From an uncultured Clostridia bacterium (GTDB lineage Bacteria; Bacillota; Clostridia; Christensenellales; DTU072), in the NCBI GenBank assembly GCA_946621465.1, contig CAMOOO010000004.1, forward strand, positions 1 to 64,000: DNA of 64,000 nt, in the 5' to 3' direction. Below, one piece after another: positions 35,701 to 43,236 of this stretch. Within the stretch, counting starts at the first letter, position 1. The number at the start of each line of letters is the position of its first letter. The notes beneath the pieces are model-generated. The model was not told where the DNA came from. It saw only the letters and a list, made by a program, of their open reading frames with translations, and ran no database searches. Made by a program: the position numbers and the translations under genes.

Positions 35701-35977
35701 TCGTAGTAATCTTACGAGTATCACAATTCCCGCCGGCGTGACGAGTATTGGAGATTATGCGTTCGAGTATTGTAGCAATCTTACGGATATCACTTTTGGC
35801 GAAAACAGTCAATTGACGAGTATAGGAGATAGGGCGTTCTACGATTGTAGCAGTCTTACGAGTATTACCTTTAATGGGGCAAAAGCGCAGTGGAATGCGA
35901 TTGAGAAAGGTAATTATTGGAATGATCGTACCGGCGCGTATACGATCCACTGTACCGACGGGGATATCGACAAATAA
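29771..35977 (+). CDS. Giant BspA-like LRR_5 lipoprotein
   Basis: A 2068-residue surface protein. It has a signal peptide with Cys24 as the likely lipidated residue (LFVAC). Residues ~30-140 form an unassigned beta domain. A run of CxxC-type repeats follows, each ending in GH (for example CTRCDYTTYQVIAALGH). About 1600 residues of LRR_5/BspA repeats come next (GLTSVTIPDSVTSIGNSAF-type units), interrupted by three ILYTDGDDISLIGYTGTD modules. Such proteins bind host or bacterial surfaces. The ATG at 29771 has AAGGAGAG and follows the structured leader; the open frame begins earlier, but inside the leader. Long stretches are nearly identical at DNA level, so copy-number change by recombination is expected. 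A terminator follows. Confidence 0.9.
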   Translation: MKKLAKLFLIATMIVFVACLFVACGEDSGGSEPSSPIITEETLSTELQTAVNALENVQSGTFDNESKQISVTVTNGIERFDFGALNLAEGTEVTVYSDREHTARVEATDLSIGQNTFYVVVGSGDVSVEYVFSVTRESHDHAFGNWTIVTNPTCTEKGLKKRTCSCGEEETAEILPTGHTEIIDEAVSPTCMKTGLTEGKHCSVCREILVEQQVVSVLGHDYNAIVTAPTCTAQGYTTHTCSRCGNAYVDAYVDALGHNLVHHDEQEATCTEIGWGAYDTCTRCDYTTYQVIAALGHDLVHHDGQAATCTEIGWEAYDTCTRCNYTTYRAIAATGHTEVIDQAVAPTCTETGLTEGKHCSVCGEILVAQQAIAALGHHYENGICTVCGAKKPSEGLKFTSNGDSTCYVSGIGTCTETDIVIPNTSPAGDTVMSIGEYAFRGCTGLTSVTIGNSVTSIGYRAFNNCTGLTSVTIGNSVTSIGSYAFSGCPIETVTIPAIACTYIKNSVLQTVTITSGTSIPNNAFYSCTRLTSVTIPDSVTSIGEWAFSGCTGLTSVTIGNSVTSIGYRAFNNCTGLTSVTIGNSVTSIGSYAFSGCPIETVTIPAIACTYIKNSALQTVTIMSGTSIGDYEFSGCTGLTSVTIPDSVTSMGQYVFENCTGLTSVTIGSGVTSIGDFAFSNCRGLASVTIPDSVVSIGNGAFNNCTGLTSITIPDSVTSIGNRAFYNCTGLTSVSIGNGVTSIGSGAFEECNNLQYNEYDNAYYLGNETNPCVVLMKAKNTDIVSCTIHKNTKFIYDSAFKDCTGLTEITIPDSVTSMGEYAFRGSAGLTSVTIGSGVTSIGNYAFSYCTGLTSITIPDSVTSIKSGAFTGCGNLQYNEYDNAYYLGNETHPYLVLIKAKDRRITSIDIADTTKFIYQSAFADCTGLTSVTIPDSVTSIGNSAFDGCTGLTSVTIGNSVTSIGDFAFSDCPIKTATIPAIACTYIKNSALQTVTIMSGTSIGDYEFSGCTGLTSVTIGSGVTSIGDFAFSNCRGLASVTIPDSVTGIGVRAFYNCTGLTSVTIGSGVTSIGDYAFGACNNLQYNEYDNAYYLGNANNPYVVLMKAENTDIVSCTIHKNTKFIYDSAFKDCTGLTEITIPDSVTSIGAEAFSGCTGLTSVTIPDSVTSIGGYAFEYCDSLTSITIGESVTSIESSAFYECNKLVEVYNKSSLNITKGSSNYGYVGYYAKNVYTPQEGASKLSTDSNGYILYTDGDDISLIGYTGTDTALTLPAGITEIYQGAFFDCSSLLSIIIPSGVTGIGKGAFSSCSSLTNITFGDNSQLTSIGESAFDSCTSLTSFTIPTGVTNIGRYTFLYCDKLVEVYNQSSLNITKGSKDNGYVGYNAKAIYTEPYTSKLSTDSNGYILYTDGDDISLIGYMGTDTNLTLPTGITEINQYAFFDCSSLTSITIPNGVKSIGYEAFYNCSSLSSITIPNGVKSIGYEAFYNCSSLSSITIPDSVKSIGDGAFQNCSRLTNITIPDSVTSIGDDAFPVYQSLQYNEYDYGYYLGNETHPYFVLIKAKNTSITSIDIADTTKVIYYKAFYGCSSLTSITIPNGVKSIGYEAFYNCSSLTSITIPDSVTSIGRGAFRGCSSLAELTIPFVGNRAGVTSTDTYQYPFGYIFGTDGVGMVTRQYYYGSSTLSTTKTDYTIPTSLWSVTVTSGNILYGAFSNCSMLTSITLPDSVTSIGDYAFYGCWSLTSITIPDSVTSIGDYAFAECDSLASITIPAGVTSIGEDAFYNCISLTSITFGENSQLTSIGNSAFSGCTGLTSITIPESVTSIGDWAFQYCSSLTSITIPDSVTSIGSYAFSGCSNLTSITIGENVTSIGSRAFYECYKLVEVYNKSSLNITKGSDDNGYVGLYTKAVYTEPYTSKLSTDSNGYILYTDGDDISLIGYTGTDTDLTLPAGITEINQGAFYDFGYTFNMDAVMSEWGIRIDRSNLTSITIPAGVTSIGDYAFEYCSNLTDITFGENSQLTSIGDRAFYDCSSLTSITFNGAKAQWNAIEKGNYWNDRTGAYTIHCTDGDIDK

Positions 35978-36007
35978 GAGGCAGAGGGAATCTGCGAGAC
36001 AGGACCG

Positions 36008-36040
36008 GAAAAGCGCGGACGAGAGTCGGCGCTTTTCTTT
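36008..36040 (+). terminator. Intrinsic terminator of the giant LRR gene
   Basis: AAAAGCGCGGAC pairs with GTCGGCGCTTTT around GAGA, followed by CTTT, about 30 bases after the stop. Confidence 0.8.
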
Positions 36041-36290
36041 GGATTCTTGGGGGGAGAGGTTTCTTGCGGGGGGGGGAGAGTCGAGGGGGTGGAGAGACGT
36101 CAATTTTTCGTGTCGTTTGTCAAAAAGGGGGCGATTCGGTTTGACTTTTGGGCTCGATTGCAGGAGAAAGGCGCGTGACGTGGCGGGGTTTGTCCTCGGC
36201 GGACGGAGCGTGGGACCGTGGCTGACGGCATTTACCTACGGGACGTCGTATTTCCCGAGAGAATTTTTTATTTTATTATGCTTTTTTATT
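36041..36290. other. G-rich spacer without a gene
   Basis: Convergent spacer. The plus strand has runs of six, nine and five G residues within about 55 bases (36049-36100), capable in principle of a G-quadruplex. The rest has no ORF with a start signal and no hairpin I can support. Confidence 0.5.
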
Positions 36291-39005
36291 TTACTTTATA
36301 TCAGACTGGATTTGATAATTCTCGCCGCCCAGTTCTCCAATGATCGATTGAATTCTCGAACTGACCTGCGAGGGATCTTTCTCGGTGGAATAGAAAGTTA
36401 TTTTCAGGTAGGTGCCGTCCGCGGCCGTAATCGTGACGTACGTAGAGACGTCTATATCCCGACCGTCAATCGTGGCGGTCCCGAATATCCTTTTAAAGGC
36501 GCTTAAAATGACGTTTCTGTCGTTATCGGTCACGTCTTGCGGATTCTCGTTCGGCGTTCCGTGGATGATTAAATCGCAGGAGTATTCATTCAGGTTCCCA
36601 TACGGCAGAATATTCATATCCAGAACGTTATTTTCTTCCCAGTTCCTGTCGTAGTAGCAAACCTTATAGACGCCGCTGTTATTCACGGTATAAGAATGCC
36701 CCGACAGCGTTCCGTAATTATCGGCGTTAGTCATACTGATAGAATCGGGCGTGAAGTTAACGGGGACAAAGGTGACGGTATCGCCTGCTTTTAACATCAT
36801 ATAATCGTAATGATAGAGGAAGTAGGTAGAGCTATACTCGTCCCAGTCGCCGTAACTGATATACGGGAAGGTCTTTGCCTCGCCGCCGTTCACCGAATAG
36901 GTCAGTTGCTTCATGGTGTACTGACGATAGTTAAAGGAGATATCTACGATATCGTAGTCGCCTTCGTCGAAGTTCAATTCGTAATAGACGCCGATGTCTT
37001 CTTTTACGATACGGATGACTTCTTGCGTGCCGTTGTCGCCGACGATCGTCCAGCCATTGCCTGTGATGATCTGTTTGTATTGTTCTCTTATTTGTTCCGT
37101 CATGCCGCAGACAGTGACGCTTAGTCCGCCGTTTTCGCGGTTGAATTCATAGAATAGATTCTCTCCTTTCGGCTCGGGGAAACTGGTGACGACGCCGTTT
37201 AATTTTGCGGTGATCTCCTCCGTCGCCCAATCTTCAAATGGGTTTTCTTTGAGCTGCAATTGTATCCGGGTCTCTTCTCCAAAGTAGAACCTCGCCTGTA
37301 AGAAATCGTTTCCGTTCGCTTTTCCGAGGATGCTACCGTCGGAGTTGGTGTAGATGAAATTATACTGTTTCAACAGCTCCGTGTATTCACCGGAATCGAG
37401 GTCGTAGAGGTTGTACTCGGTGGGACCCGTTTTGGTAATCCTGGCGTCTTTGCAGACCGGGAAACCGAGGCGGTCGACTTCTTCAATCAGATCAGTAGAC
37501 TTCCCGGCGCGGGCTTCTTCGATAACGTCGCTGTTTATTCGTACCGAATTCCCGAAAGTGGCGAAGAAATTCCCTAACGTTATTTTAATAACGAACTCCT
37601 CCGGCTCGCCTAAGGCAAGTAAGACGTCTGCAACCTTGCTCGACTCTTCCGCCGCCACTTCCATGTCGTTTACCACCACGAAAAAGTCGATATCAGCGGT
37701 AGGATCGACCGGTCCCAAAAGGTTGCCGCTTCTGCCGACGGAATAGACGACGGGTAGCACCGCTCTCGATTTGTTCTCATCCATCCATGCTTCGGGATCG
37801 GTCAGTAGCTCGCCGAAAGTAACGTTCTTTACCACCCACTGTCTGTCGCCGAAGTTGTTGGCGCCGTTGCCTTCGCGGATAGTAATGCCGTTTATTTCGC
37901 TCGCTTGACCATTGCCTCCGCTCCGGTGGGTGTCTTCGTCAATGACGATGTCGTAAATGATGTCGTCGCCCCAAATTTCGGAAATCTCGTCATAAATTTC
38001 TTTAATGGAGTTATGAGAAACGCCGTTTTTACGAAGGAAAACTTCGCCGTTTATGTCGGTGGAGTTGAGACCGAGGTCGAATAGGGCGTTTGCGATCATC
38101 CTTGCCTTAGTATCGTTCATTTGGGTGATCTTATTCAGATTGGCGTTTTTGTACCATTTGGTGGTGTCGACGCTGTACCCGATCCCTTCGTTTATATAGC
38201 TGTCGAAGGTGGAATGAGTAGCGTCTTTGACTACTTTTCGATCGGTCTCGAAGCAGAACTTTCTCCACTCCTCGATTTTGTTGTCTTTGACCTGAACGTA
38301 ATCGTTTTCCAGTGTGTAGCAGTTACGCGAGGGAAGATTGATCTCGTCCTCGTCGGTCATCATTTCCAACGTGTAGTTGGGCGTTAGGTTGTTCATATCG
38401 TAATCCAGTTTCATCCCGACGTACCACACGGTGGTGTATTCGGTCGCCCCCTGGGTTACTTTTATGTCAAAAGAAACGTCCGCCGTGATAAGGTCGTTTT
38501 CATCAATATCGATCTCTATTGCCAAAACAAAGGAGTAGTTGTATTTATAGCCGTCGCCGTCCGCGTGCGACTTCTTTTCGTTGCCGGCGATATCGGCGTA
38601 CAAAGTCCCGGTGACGTCGTAATAATATTTAGTCCCGAAAGAATACCCTTCGCCCATCTTTTCCAACACCGCTTTGAGATATTGGAACTGTATCATGGGC
38701 GGTTGATCGTACTCCAGTTCGTCAATGACGTCCCCCTGACCGTCCCCGGCGGTATATACGCCGTTAATGGTGGCAAGAGCATCCGCCGCGCTCGCCGCAA
38801 AAATCTTCGAGCCGCCGTTCGAGGCTTGGGAGCCTTTTATCTCTTTGAAGCTGCTTTCCACGCCGTCAAATGCGAACATGACCTTTTCGTACGCGCTTCC
38901 GGGCAGGCCGCTTTCTTCGGAATTGTCATCATTGCACGCGACCAATCCGAATACCACGCCGATAACGAGCAAACAGGAAACGAGCAAAACACCGAGCTTT
39001 TTCAT
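36291..39005 (-). CDS. Large lipoprotein of unknown function
   Basis: A 904-residue exported protein with signal peptide and lipobox GLVAC (Cys near 24). The mature part is acidic with alternating beta- and alpha-rich regions and no motif I recognise. The N-terminal ~250 residues recall LolA-like or DUF-type lipoproteins that measure conversion of a residue-rich substrate (YYYDVTGTLYADIAG, DVSFDIKVTQG). The C-terminal half holds repeated beta domains. Shine-Dalgarno-like AGGGTAAAAG precedes the ATG. It is monocistronic and convergent with the LRR gene. The small surface lipoproteins and LRR proteins around it suggest a cell-surface role, by inference only. Confidence 0.65.
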   Translation of the reverse strand: MKKLGVLLVSCLLVIGVVFGLVACNDDNSEESGLPGSAYEKVMFAFDGVESSFKEIKGSQASNGGSKIFAASAADALATINGVYTAGDGQGDVIDELEYDQPPMIQFQYLKAVLEKMGEGYSFGTKYYYDVTGTLYADIAGNEKKSHADGDGYKYNYSFVLAIEIDIDENDLITADVSFDIKVTQGATEYTTVWYVGMKLDYDMNNLTPNYTLEMMTDEDEINLPSRNCYTLENDYVQVKDNKIEEWRKFCFETDRKVVKDATHSTFDSYINEGIGYSVDTTKWYKNANLNKITQMNDTKARMIANALFDLGLNSTDINGEVFLRKNGVSHNSIKEIYDEISEIWGDDIIYDIVIDEDTHRSGGNGQASEINGITIREGNGANNFGDRQWVVKNVTFGELLTDPEAWMDENKSRAVLPVVYSVGRSGNLLGPVDPTADIDFFVVVNDMEVAAEESSKVADVLLALGEPEEFVIKITLGNFFATFGNSVRINSDVIEEARAGKSTDLIEEVDRLGFPVCKDARITKTGPTEYNLYDLDSGEYTELLKQYNFIYTNSDGSILGKANGNDFLQARFYFGEETRIQLQLKENPFEDWATEEITAKLNGVVTSFPEPKGENLFYEFNRENGGLSVTVCGMTEQIREQYKQIITGNGWTIVGDNGTQEVIRIVKEDIGVYYELNFDEGDYDIVDISFNYRQYTMKQLTYSVNGGEAKTFPYISYGDWDEYSSTYFLYHYDYMMLKAGDTVTFVPVNFTPDSISMTNADNYGTLSGHSYTVNNSGVYKVCYYDRNWEENNVLDMNILPYGNLNEYSCDLIIHGTPNENPQDVTDNDRNVILSAFKRIFGTATIDGRDIDVSTYVTITAADGTYLKITFYSTEKDPSQVSSRIQSIIGELGGENYQIQSDIK

Positions 39006-39149
39006 CTTTTACCCTCATATTATTCTTTTTTCTTCAATCATAACATTTTAATAATAATATTGCAAGAGGAAAATAATGCCGAAATCGAGGGAAATGGTAA
39101 ATATCCGTGCGACGGATTGCGCGCAAGCAAAGCTCGATTGCATGCTGCC

Positions 39150-39179
39150 TTGACGAAGATATGACCGCTGTGATAAAAT
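39150..39179 (+). promoter_or_regulatory. Promoter of the hydrolase-isomerase pair
   Basis: TTGACG (39150-39155), an 18-base spacer and TAAAAT (39174-39179). It lies 3' of an in-frame ATG at 39107, which supports the later start at 39212. Confidence 0.65.
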
Positions 39180-39211
39180 GTGGTTGTTTATCATTTGCCG
39201 AGGAGGGAGAA

Positions 39212-40048
39212 ATGAATGTGCTGCAAAAAATAATCATTTCCGTCTTGTCCATAACCGTCGCGCTATGTATAATCATCGGAGTGCTATATTGTTATCAAAA
39301 GAAGGTCACCGCGCCGCTGCATCCGGCGGACGTGAAGGTGGGGACGCTACCTGAAAAACAACCGCTTATCGAGGAAGGTTACGTGCAACTGTCCGAAGTC
39401 AATATGCACTATCTTAAGTACGGCTCCGGCGAGCAATCCGTCCTGCTTGTTCACGGCAACGGCGGCAGTGCCGAGTCTTTGGTCAGTATCGCGGAACTTA
39501 TGGCAAACGAATATACCGTCTACTGCATTGCCGAACGGTGCCAGGGAAAGAGTTCCGACCCCGGCGTCATCACGTACGAATTGATGGCAAAGGACGTCAG
39601 CGAATTCATCGCAAATAAGGGACTTATTAAGCCCTACGTCATCGGACACAGTGACGGCGGTATGGTGGCAATCGCGCTCGCCGCAAATTACCCTGACGTC
39701 CCCGGAGCTATCGTCTCTTTCGGTGCAAACTCCAACCCGTCCACCTTTAAATTTTATTTCACCGCCGGCGTGTGGATGAATAACCTCTTCCATAAAAACA
39801 AGCTCAACGACCTGATGTTAAAGGAGCCGGACTTTACTAAAGAATATCTCTCCAGGATCACCGCGCCGACCTATATCGTCGCCGGTGAAAAGGATATCAT
39901 GCACGCCTCCGACGTTCAATACCTATCTGAAAACATCCCGGGGAGCAAATGCACCGTCGTAAAAAACGCTGACCACAGCGGTTACGTCTGCGACGGAAGA
40001 GGCTATACGTTATCGAAAAATTTTCTTGACAGTCTACGGGAGGAATAA
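39212..40048 (+). CDS. Membrane-anchored alpha/beta hydrolase
   Basis: A 278-residue protein with an N-terminal membrane helix (ISVLSITVALCIIIGVLYCY) and an alpha/beta-hydrolase domain facing outward. The oxyanion region is LLVHGNGGSAES, the nucleophile Ser is in VIGHSDGG, the acid is probably the Asp of AGEKDIMH, and the His is in NADHSGY. The start at 39212 has GAGGAGGGAGAA in front; an upstream ATG at 39107 precedes the predicted promoter and is rejected. Substrate unknown (ester, peptide or lactone). The following isomerase starts 3 bases after the stop. Confidence 0.85.
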   Translation: MNVLQKIIISVLSITVALCIIIGVLYCYQKKVTAPLHPADVKVGTLPEKQPLIEEGYVQLSEVNMHYLKYGSGEQSVLLVHGNGGSAESLVSIAELMANEYTVYCIAERCQGKSSDPGVITYELMAKDVSEFIANKGLIKPYVIGHSDGGMVAIALAANYPDVPGAIVSFGANSNPSTFKFYFTAGVWMNNLFHKNKLNDLMLKEPDFTKEYLSRITAPTYIVAGEKDIMHASDVQYLSENIPGSKCTVVKNADHSGYVCDGRGYTLSKNFLDSLREE

Positions 40049-40051
40049 ACT

Positions 40052-40855
40052 ATGGAATACCGTTTGCCGCTGAGTTCGTCTATCGTTTTCGGCAGGAGTG
40101 ATTTTCACGACAAATTGCGCCAAGCAGTCAGTTTAGGTTACCAATATATCGACTTTGATATCTCAGGAGCGTGGAAACATCCCTGGAAAGAGCGGAGAAC
40201 GTACAGGCATTTGGAACAGGGTATGGATGCGGTAAATGAAAGCGGACTGAAAGTCAACGCCATCCATATCTCCTTCGGCACCCAATGGGACCCCTCCGAA
40301 ATAAAGGACTCCCGTCGCAAAAAAATCGTCAAAAGGATCATATCCATTATCAAGCGGACGGAAGCCGTCCACCCCTTCTGCTACGTCCTGCACGGCAGTT
40401 TCGAGCCAATACCCGACTCTATCCGCGAGAAAAAAATCAACGCGCTGATCTCTTCTTTAACCGACATCTGCGCCGCCACAAAGCGTTTTATTTGCGTTGA
40501 AACGCTGCCGCGCACCTGCCTTATGAACACGGCGAAAGAGACAAAAAATATCCTCGACCGGGCGAATATAGACAACCTGCGCGTCTGCTTGGACGTCAAT
40601 CATTTCTTGCAGGAAAAGCCGGAAGACGCCATTCTGCTGCTCGGCGACAGGATAGCTACTCTACATATCTCCGACTACGACGGCGTCGACGAACGTCACT
40701 GGCTCCCCGGAAAAGGCATCATTGATTGGAACGCCGTCCTCTCCGCGCTGGAGAAAGTCGGCTATAACGGCGCGTTTAATTACGAGGTCAGCGAATCGCT
40801 CGCCGAGATAAAAGAAAACCACGCCAAACTCTTTAGTGGAACGGCTATTTTTTAG
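40052..40855 (+). CDS. Sugar phosphate isomerase/epimerase-like TIM barrel
   Basis: A 267-residue protein of the AP-endonuclease-2/xylose-isomerase-like superfamily. Metal- and substrate-binding positions appear in order: VNAIHISFGTQ, YVLHGSF, ICVETLPR, CLDVNHF, ATLHISDYDG and HWLPGKGIIDW, then FNYEVSE. The enzyme probably isomerises or epimerises a keto-sugar or cyclitol. It is co-transcribed with the upstream hydrolase. Its last codons (Gly-Thr-Ala-Ile-Phe-stop) lie inside repeat element B, whose other copy at 54486 has the same sequence outside a gene, so the C-terminus was probably reshaped by the insertion. Confidence 0.85.
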   Translation: MEYRLPLSSSIVFGRSDFHDKLRQAVSLGYQYIDFDISGAWKHPWKERRTYRHLEQGMDAVNESGLKVNAIHISFGTQWDPSEIKDSRRKKIVKRIISIIKRTEAVHPFCYVLHGSFEPIPDSIREKKINALISSLTDICAATKRFICVETLPRTCLMNTAKETKNILDRANIDNLRVCLDVNHFLQEKPEDAILLLGDRIATLHISDYDGVDERHWLPGKGIIDWNAVLSALEKVGYNGAFNYEVSESLAEIKENHAKLFSGTAIF

Positions 40856-41056
40856 TGATTTACGCTCGTAAAATAAAGGAATCATAATAGTGAAGTAGAA
40901 AATCACTTTTTTCAATAAAAACATGGATGTTGAATTTTTATTTTACGAACTTGCGCGAAGTTTTCACTTACAATAGTTCATCCGGGGTCAATGCAGCTCC
41001 GCTCATTTTCGCACAATTCCTTAATAATAGCTATTCCGTTCTTTACGAAGGTTTTA
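40838..41056 (-). repeat. Diverged element B copy
   Basis: It shares GGAACGGCTATT..TTTAGTGATTTACGC with 54486-54511 and, read on the minus strand, AAGTGAAAACTTCGCGCAAG and GAGCGGAGCTGCA with the other copies. It lies between the convergent isomerase and germination genes. Non-coding apart from the isomerase stop. Confidence 0.65.
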
Positions 41057-42187
41057 TCAAGTCAGTTGGACTTTGACGGAGAGGTCCAGTTTTATTTCGG
41101 AGAGGGGGAGGTCTTTGGCGCGGCGGGGGTAGCGGTCGAAGAAGGCTTCGCAAAAGCCGAAGACGTCGGCGTTTTTACTTTGGGTTTCGAGGTAGAAGGA
41201 AGTGATGAGGTCGGTTAGCATACTTTCCAGGCGGGCGATCTCGGAGTCGGTGACGGTGAGGCGATCGACGTGGGCGCTGTTGCCGGAGTAGTCGATGATT
41301 TCTTTCACCAGCGCTTGCAATTTCAGCTCGGCGGTAACGGTTTTTTTCTCGAGGTCGTAACGTAGGTCACTTTTGTTTTTGAGGACGTACCAGTCTATCT
41401 TTTCGCCGTGGTCGCCATCGGAACGGAACTGAGCTTTGCTGATTTTGTTGAGCAGACAGTTGATGCCGACGGTGCCGTTTTCTTCCCATATGCCGATAAA
41501 TCGGTCTTTTGTCAGGACGGCGACTTTGTTCATCTCGAAGAGGTAGTCGTCCTCTTTTTTGTCGGAGGAGGGAGTGGGGATGATGGGATCAATGGCCTTT
41601 TTGGTCATGAAGGGGATCCAGACGGTTTGTCCTAGGCGGTGATAGTCGACGACGTATTTGCGGACGGTGGTGCCTACGATGTCGCCGAAGCGGTCGTACA
41701 TACCGATGATTTCTCTGATATAGATACCGGCGTTTTCGCCGAAGCCTACGGGAGCGGAGAGGTAGTCTCCGGCAGACCCCTGGCAGGCGATAAGGCAGGC
41801 GTTATCGCTGAGATAGGCACTGCTGACGAGGTAGTTGAGGGTGGCATAGAGGACGGGGCTTTTTAACAGACTTTCTCCGATAAGGACTACGTTACAGTGG
41901 GTAAAGGATACCGAAAGTCCGCTTTCGCGGCTTATTTTGTAGGCGGCTTCTCCCAGAGTCGAGCCTTCGGCAGAGAGCATACGGGTGTTGCTCCTCGTTT
42001 CCGTTTTGTTGCCGCTCCCCGTCAGGATTTGCAGATGGATCGAGACCGTTTGGTCTTTTGGGTAGTCGATGCCAAAGCCCACCACCATGGCTTTGCTACG
42101 CAGAGGTTCTTCGGGCAAAAATTCTCCCAAAAGGAGAAAGAGAGTGATGGCGATCAGCGTGGCGATCCATTTACGTTTACGGCGCAT
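41057..42187 (-). CDS. Spore germination protein, GerC family
   Basis: A 376-residue protein, third cistron of a GerA-type nutrient receptor that sits in the spore inner membrane. Family motifs include VVGFGIDYPKDQTVSIHLQ, VSFTHCNVVLIGESL and the C-terminal LDLSVKVQ region. Subunit C is normally a lipoprotein. Here the N-terminal hydrophobic segment (WIATLIAITLFLLLGEF) contains no Cys, so lipidation looks impossible and the segment probably stays as an uncleaved anchor. The start has AAGGAGCC and overlaps the end of the gerB-type gene by 34 bases. Confidence 0.88.
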   Translation of the reverse strand: MRRKRKWIATLIAITLFLLLGEFLPEEPLRSKAMVVGFGIDYPKDQTVSIHLQILTGSGNKTETRSNTRMLSAEGSTLGEAAYKISRESGLSVSFTHCNVVLIGESLLKSPVLYATLNYLVSSAYLSDNACLIACQGSAGDYLSAPVGFGENAGIYIREIIGMYDRFGDIVGTTVRKYVVDYHRLGQTVWIPFMTKKAIDPIIPTPSSDKKEDDYLFEMNKVAVLTKDRFIGIWEENGTVGINCLLNKISKAQFRSDGDHGEKIDWYVLKNKSDLRYDLEKKTVTAELKLQALVKEIIDYSGNSAHVDRLTVTDSEIARLESMLTDLITSFYLETQSKNADVFGFCEAFFDRYPRRAKDLPLSEIKLDLSVKVQLT

Positions 42188-43236
42188 ACAGGCTCCTTTT
42201 TTTGAGGGTGAGAATAGAGAATAATCATGATAAAGGGCAGGGCGACTTCTATGCCGAAGACGACGTACTGGATACCGCTCGACGCCATGGTAAAGGCTTT
42301 GTCTACGTTGACCCAGACTTTCAGGAGAAGAAAGGCGAGGAGTAAGGTAAACAGTCCCACGCCCCAGTGGCGTTTAAGGCGGAAACCGGTGGAGATTTCG
42401 GCAACGGCGTTGAGTTTCAGGGAGAGATTAAGAATGGCGGTAGTCACCCAAAGGATACAGCTGATCCAGTCAAGGCTCCCCACTTCGGTAATGACTGTGT
42501 CAAAGGACGCGAGCCTCGCAAAGGCGCAACCCATAAGATAGCTTGCCCTGCCGTAGCGGCAGTAAAAGAGCATATAACAGCCCATAGTCACCAATATACT
42601 GAACAGGGAAAAGATGCCGATACCTATTTTCCGCTTTACTTTTATATTGCAAAACAAAAGAGGGGAGAAGTCGAAGGTGTAGACGAGGTACTTTCCGATC
42701 GCAGTAAGGATCGAGCTGCCGCCGCCGGCGAAGACGGAGAGGAGATATTCGCCCTGCAAGGTCGTCTCTCCGAAAATAAGCCCCATGAGAAGAATGACCG
42801 GGAGCAGCCAGAGAGTGAGTTCAAATATCCGCGCGATGGACCTTGCGCCTTTGGTGGCAAAGTAGAAGCAGACGAGTAAAAGGGAGAGGACGATGGGCGC
42901 GTCGATAACGTTATAAAATAAAAAGGTAGTCAGGTAGTTGACGATCTCGGTGACAAAGAGAATGCTTTTTACGCCGATGACGAGGAGAAGGGGACAGGAA
43001 AGGAGCAGATAAACTACGTTGCCGTATCGCTCGCGGATGCCGTTCATACCCCCTCTTTCGCAGACGAACAGTACCGCCCATAGTTGCAGAAATTCCGCAA
43101 GCGCAAACAGTCCCACGATGATATACCCGTCCACGCCGGAGGTCCGGTGAAGATAGGATGGGAGCATGGACATTTTAAAGATGAGCGGAATAAAAAAGAT
43201 CATAACGGAGAGCTGCTTGCCGTTGACGTCGTTCAT
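42154..43236 (-). CDS. Spore germination protein, GerB family
   Basis: A 360-residue integral membrane protein with ten predicted helices, of the APC-superfamily spore permease family. It is thought to form the germinant-binding subunit with its GerA and GerC partners. The N-terminal QLSVMIFFIPLIFKMSMLPS and interior Pro/Gly-containing helices fit the family. It overlaps the gerA-type gene by 4 bases (ATGA) and the gerC-type gene by 34, so the three are translationally coupled. Shine-Dalgarno site AGGAGAG. Confidence 0.88.
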   Translation of the reverse strand: MNDVNGKQLSVMIFFIPLIFKMSMLPSYLHRTSGVDGYIIVGLFALAEFLQLWAVLFVCERGGMNGIRERYGNVVYLLLSCPLLLVIGVKSILFVTEIVNYLTTFLFYNVIDAPIVLSLLLVCFYFATKGARSIARIFELTLWLLPVILLMGLIFGETTLQGEYLLSVFAGGGSSILTAIGKYLVYTFDFSPLLFCNIKVKRKIGIGIFSLFSILVTMGCYMLFYCRYGRASYLMGCAFARLASFDTVITEVGSLDWISCILWVTTAILNLSLKLNAVAEISTGFRLKRHWGVGLFTLLLAFLLLKVWVNVDKAFTMASSGIQYVVFGIEVALPFIMIILYSHPQKKEPVCAVNVNGSPR

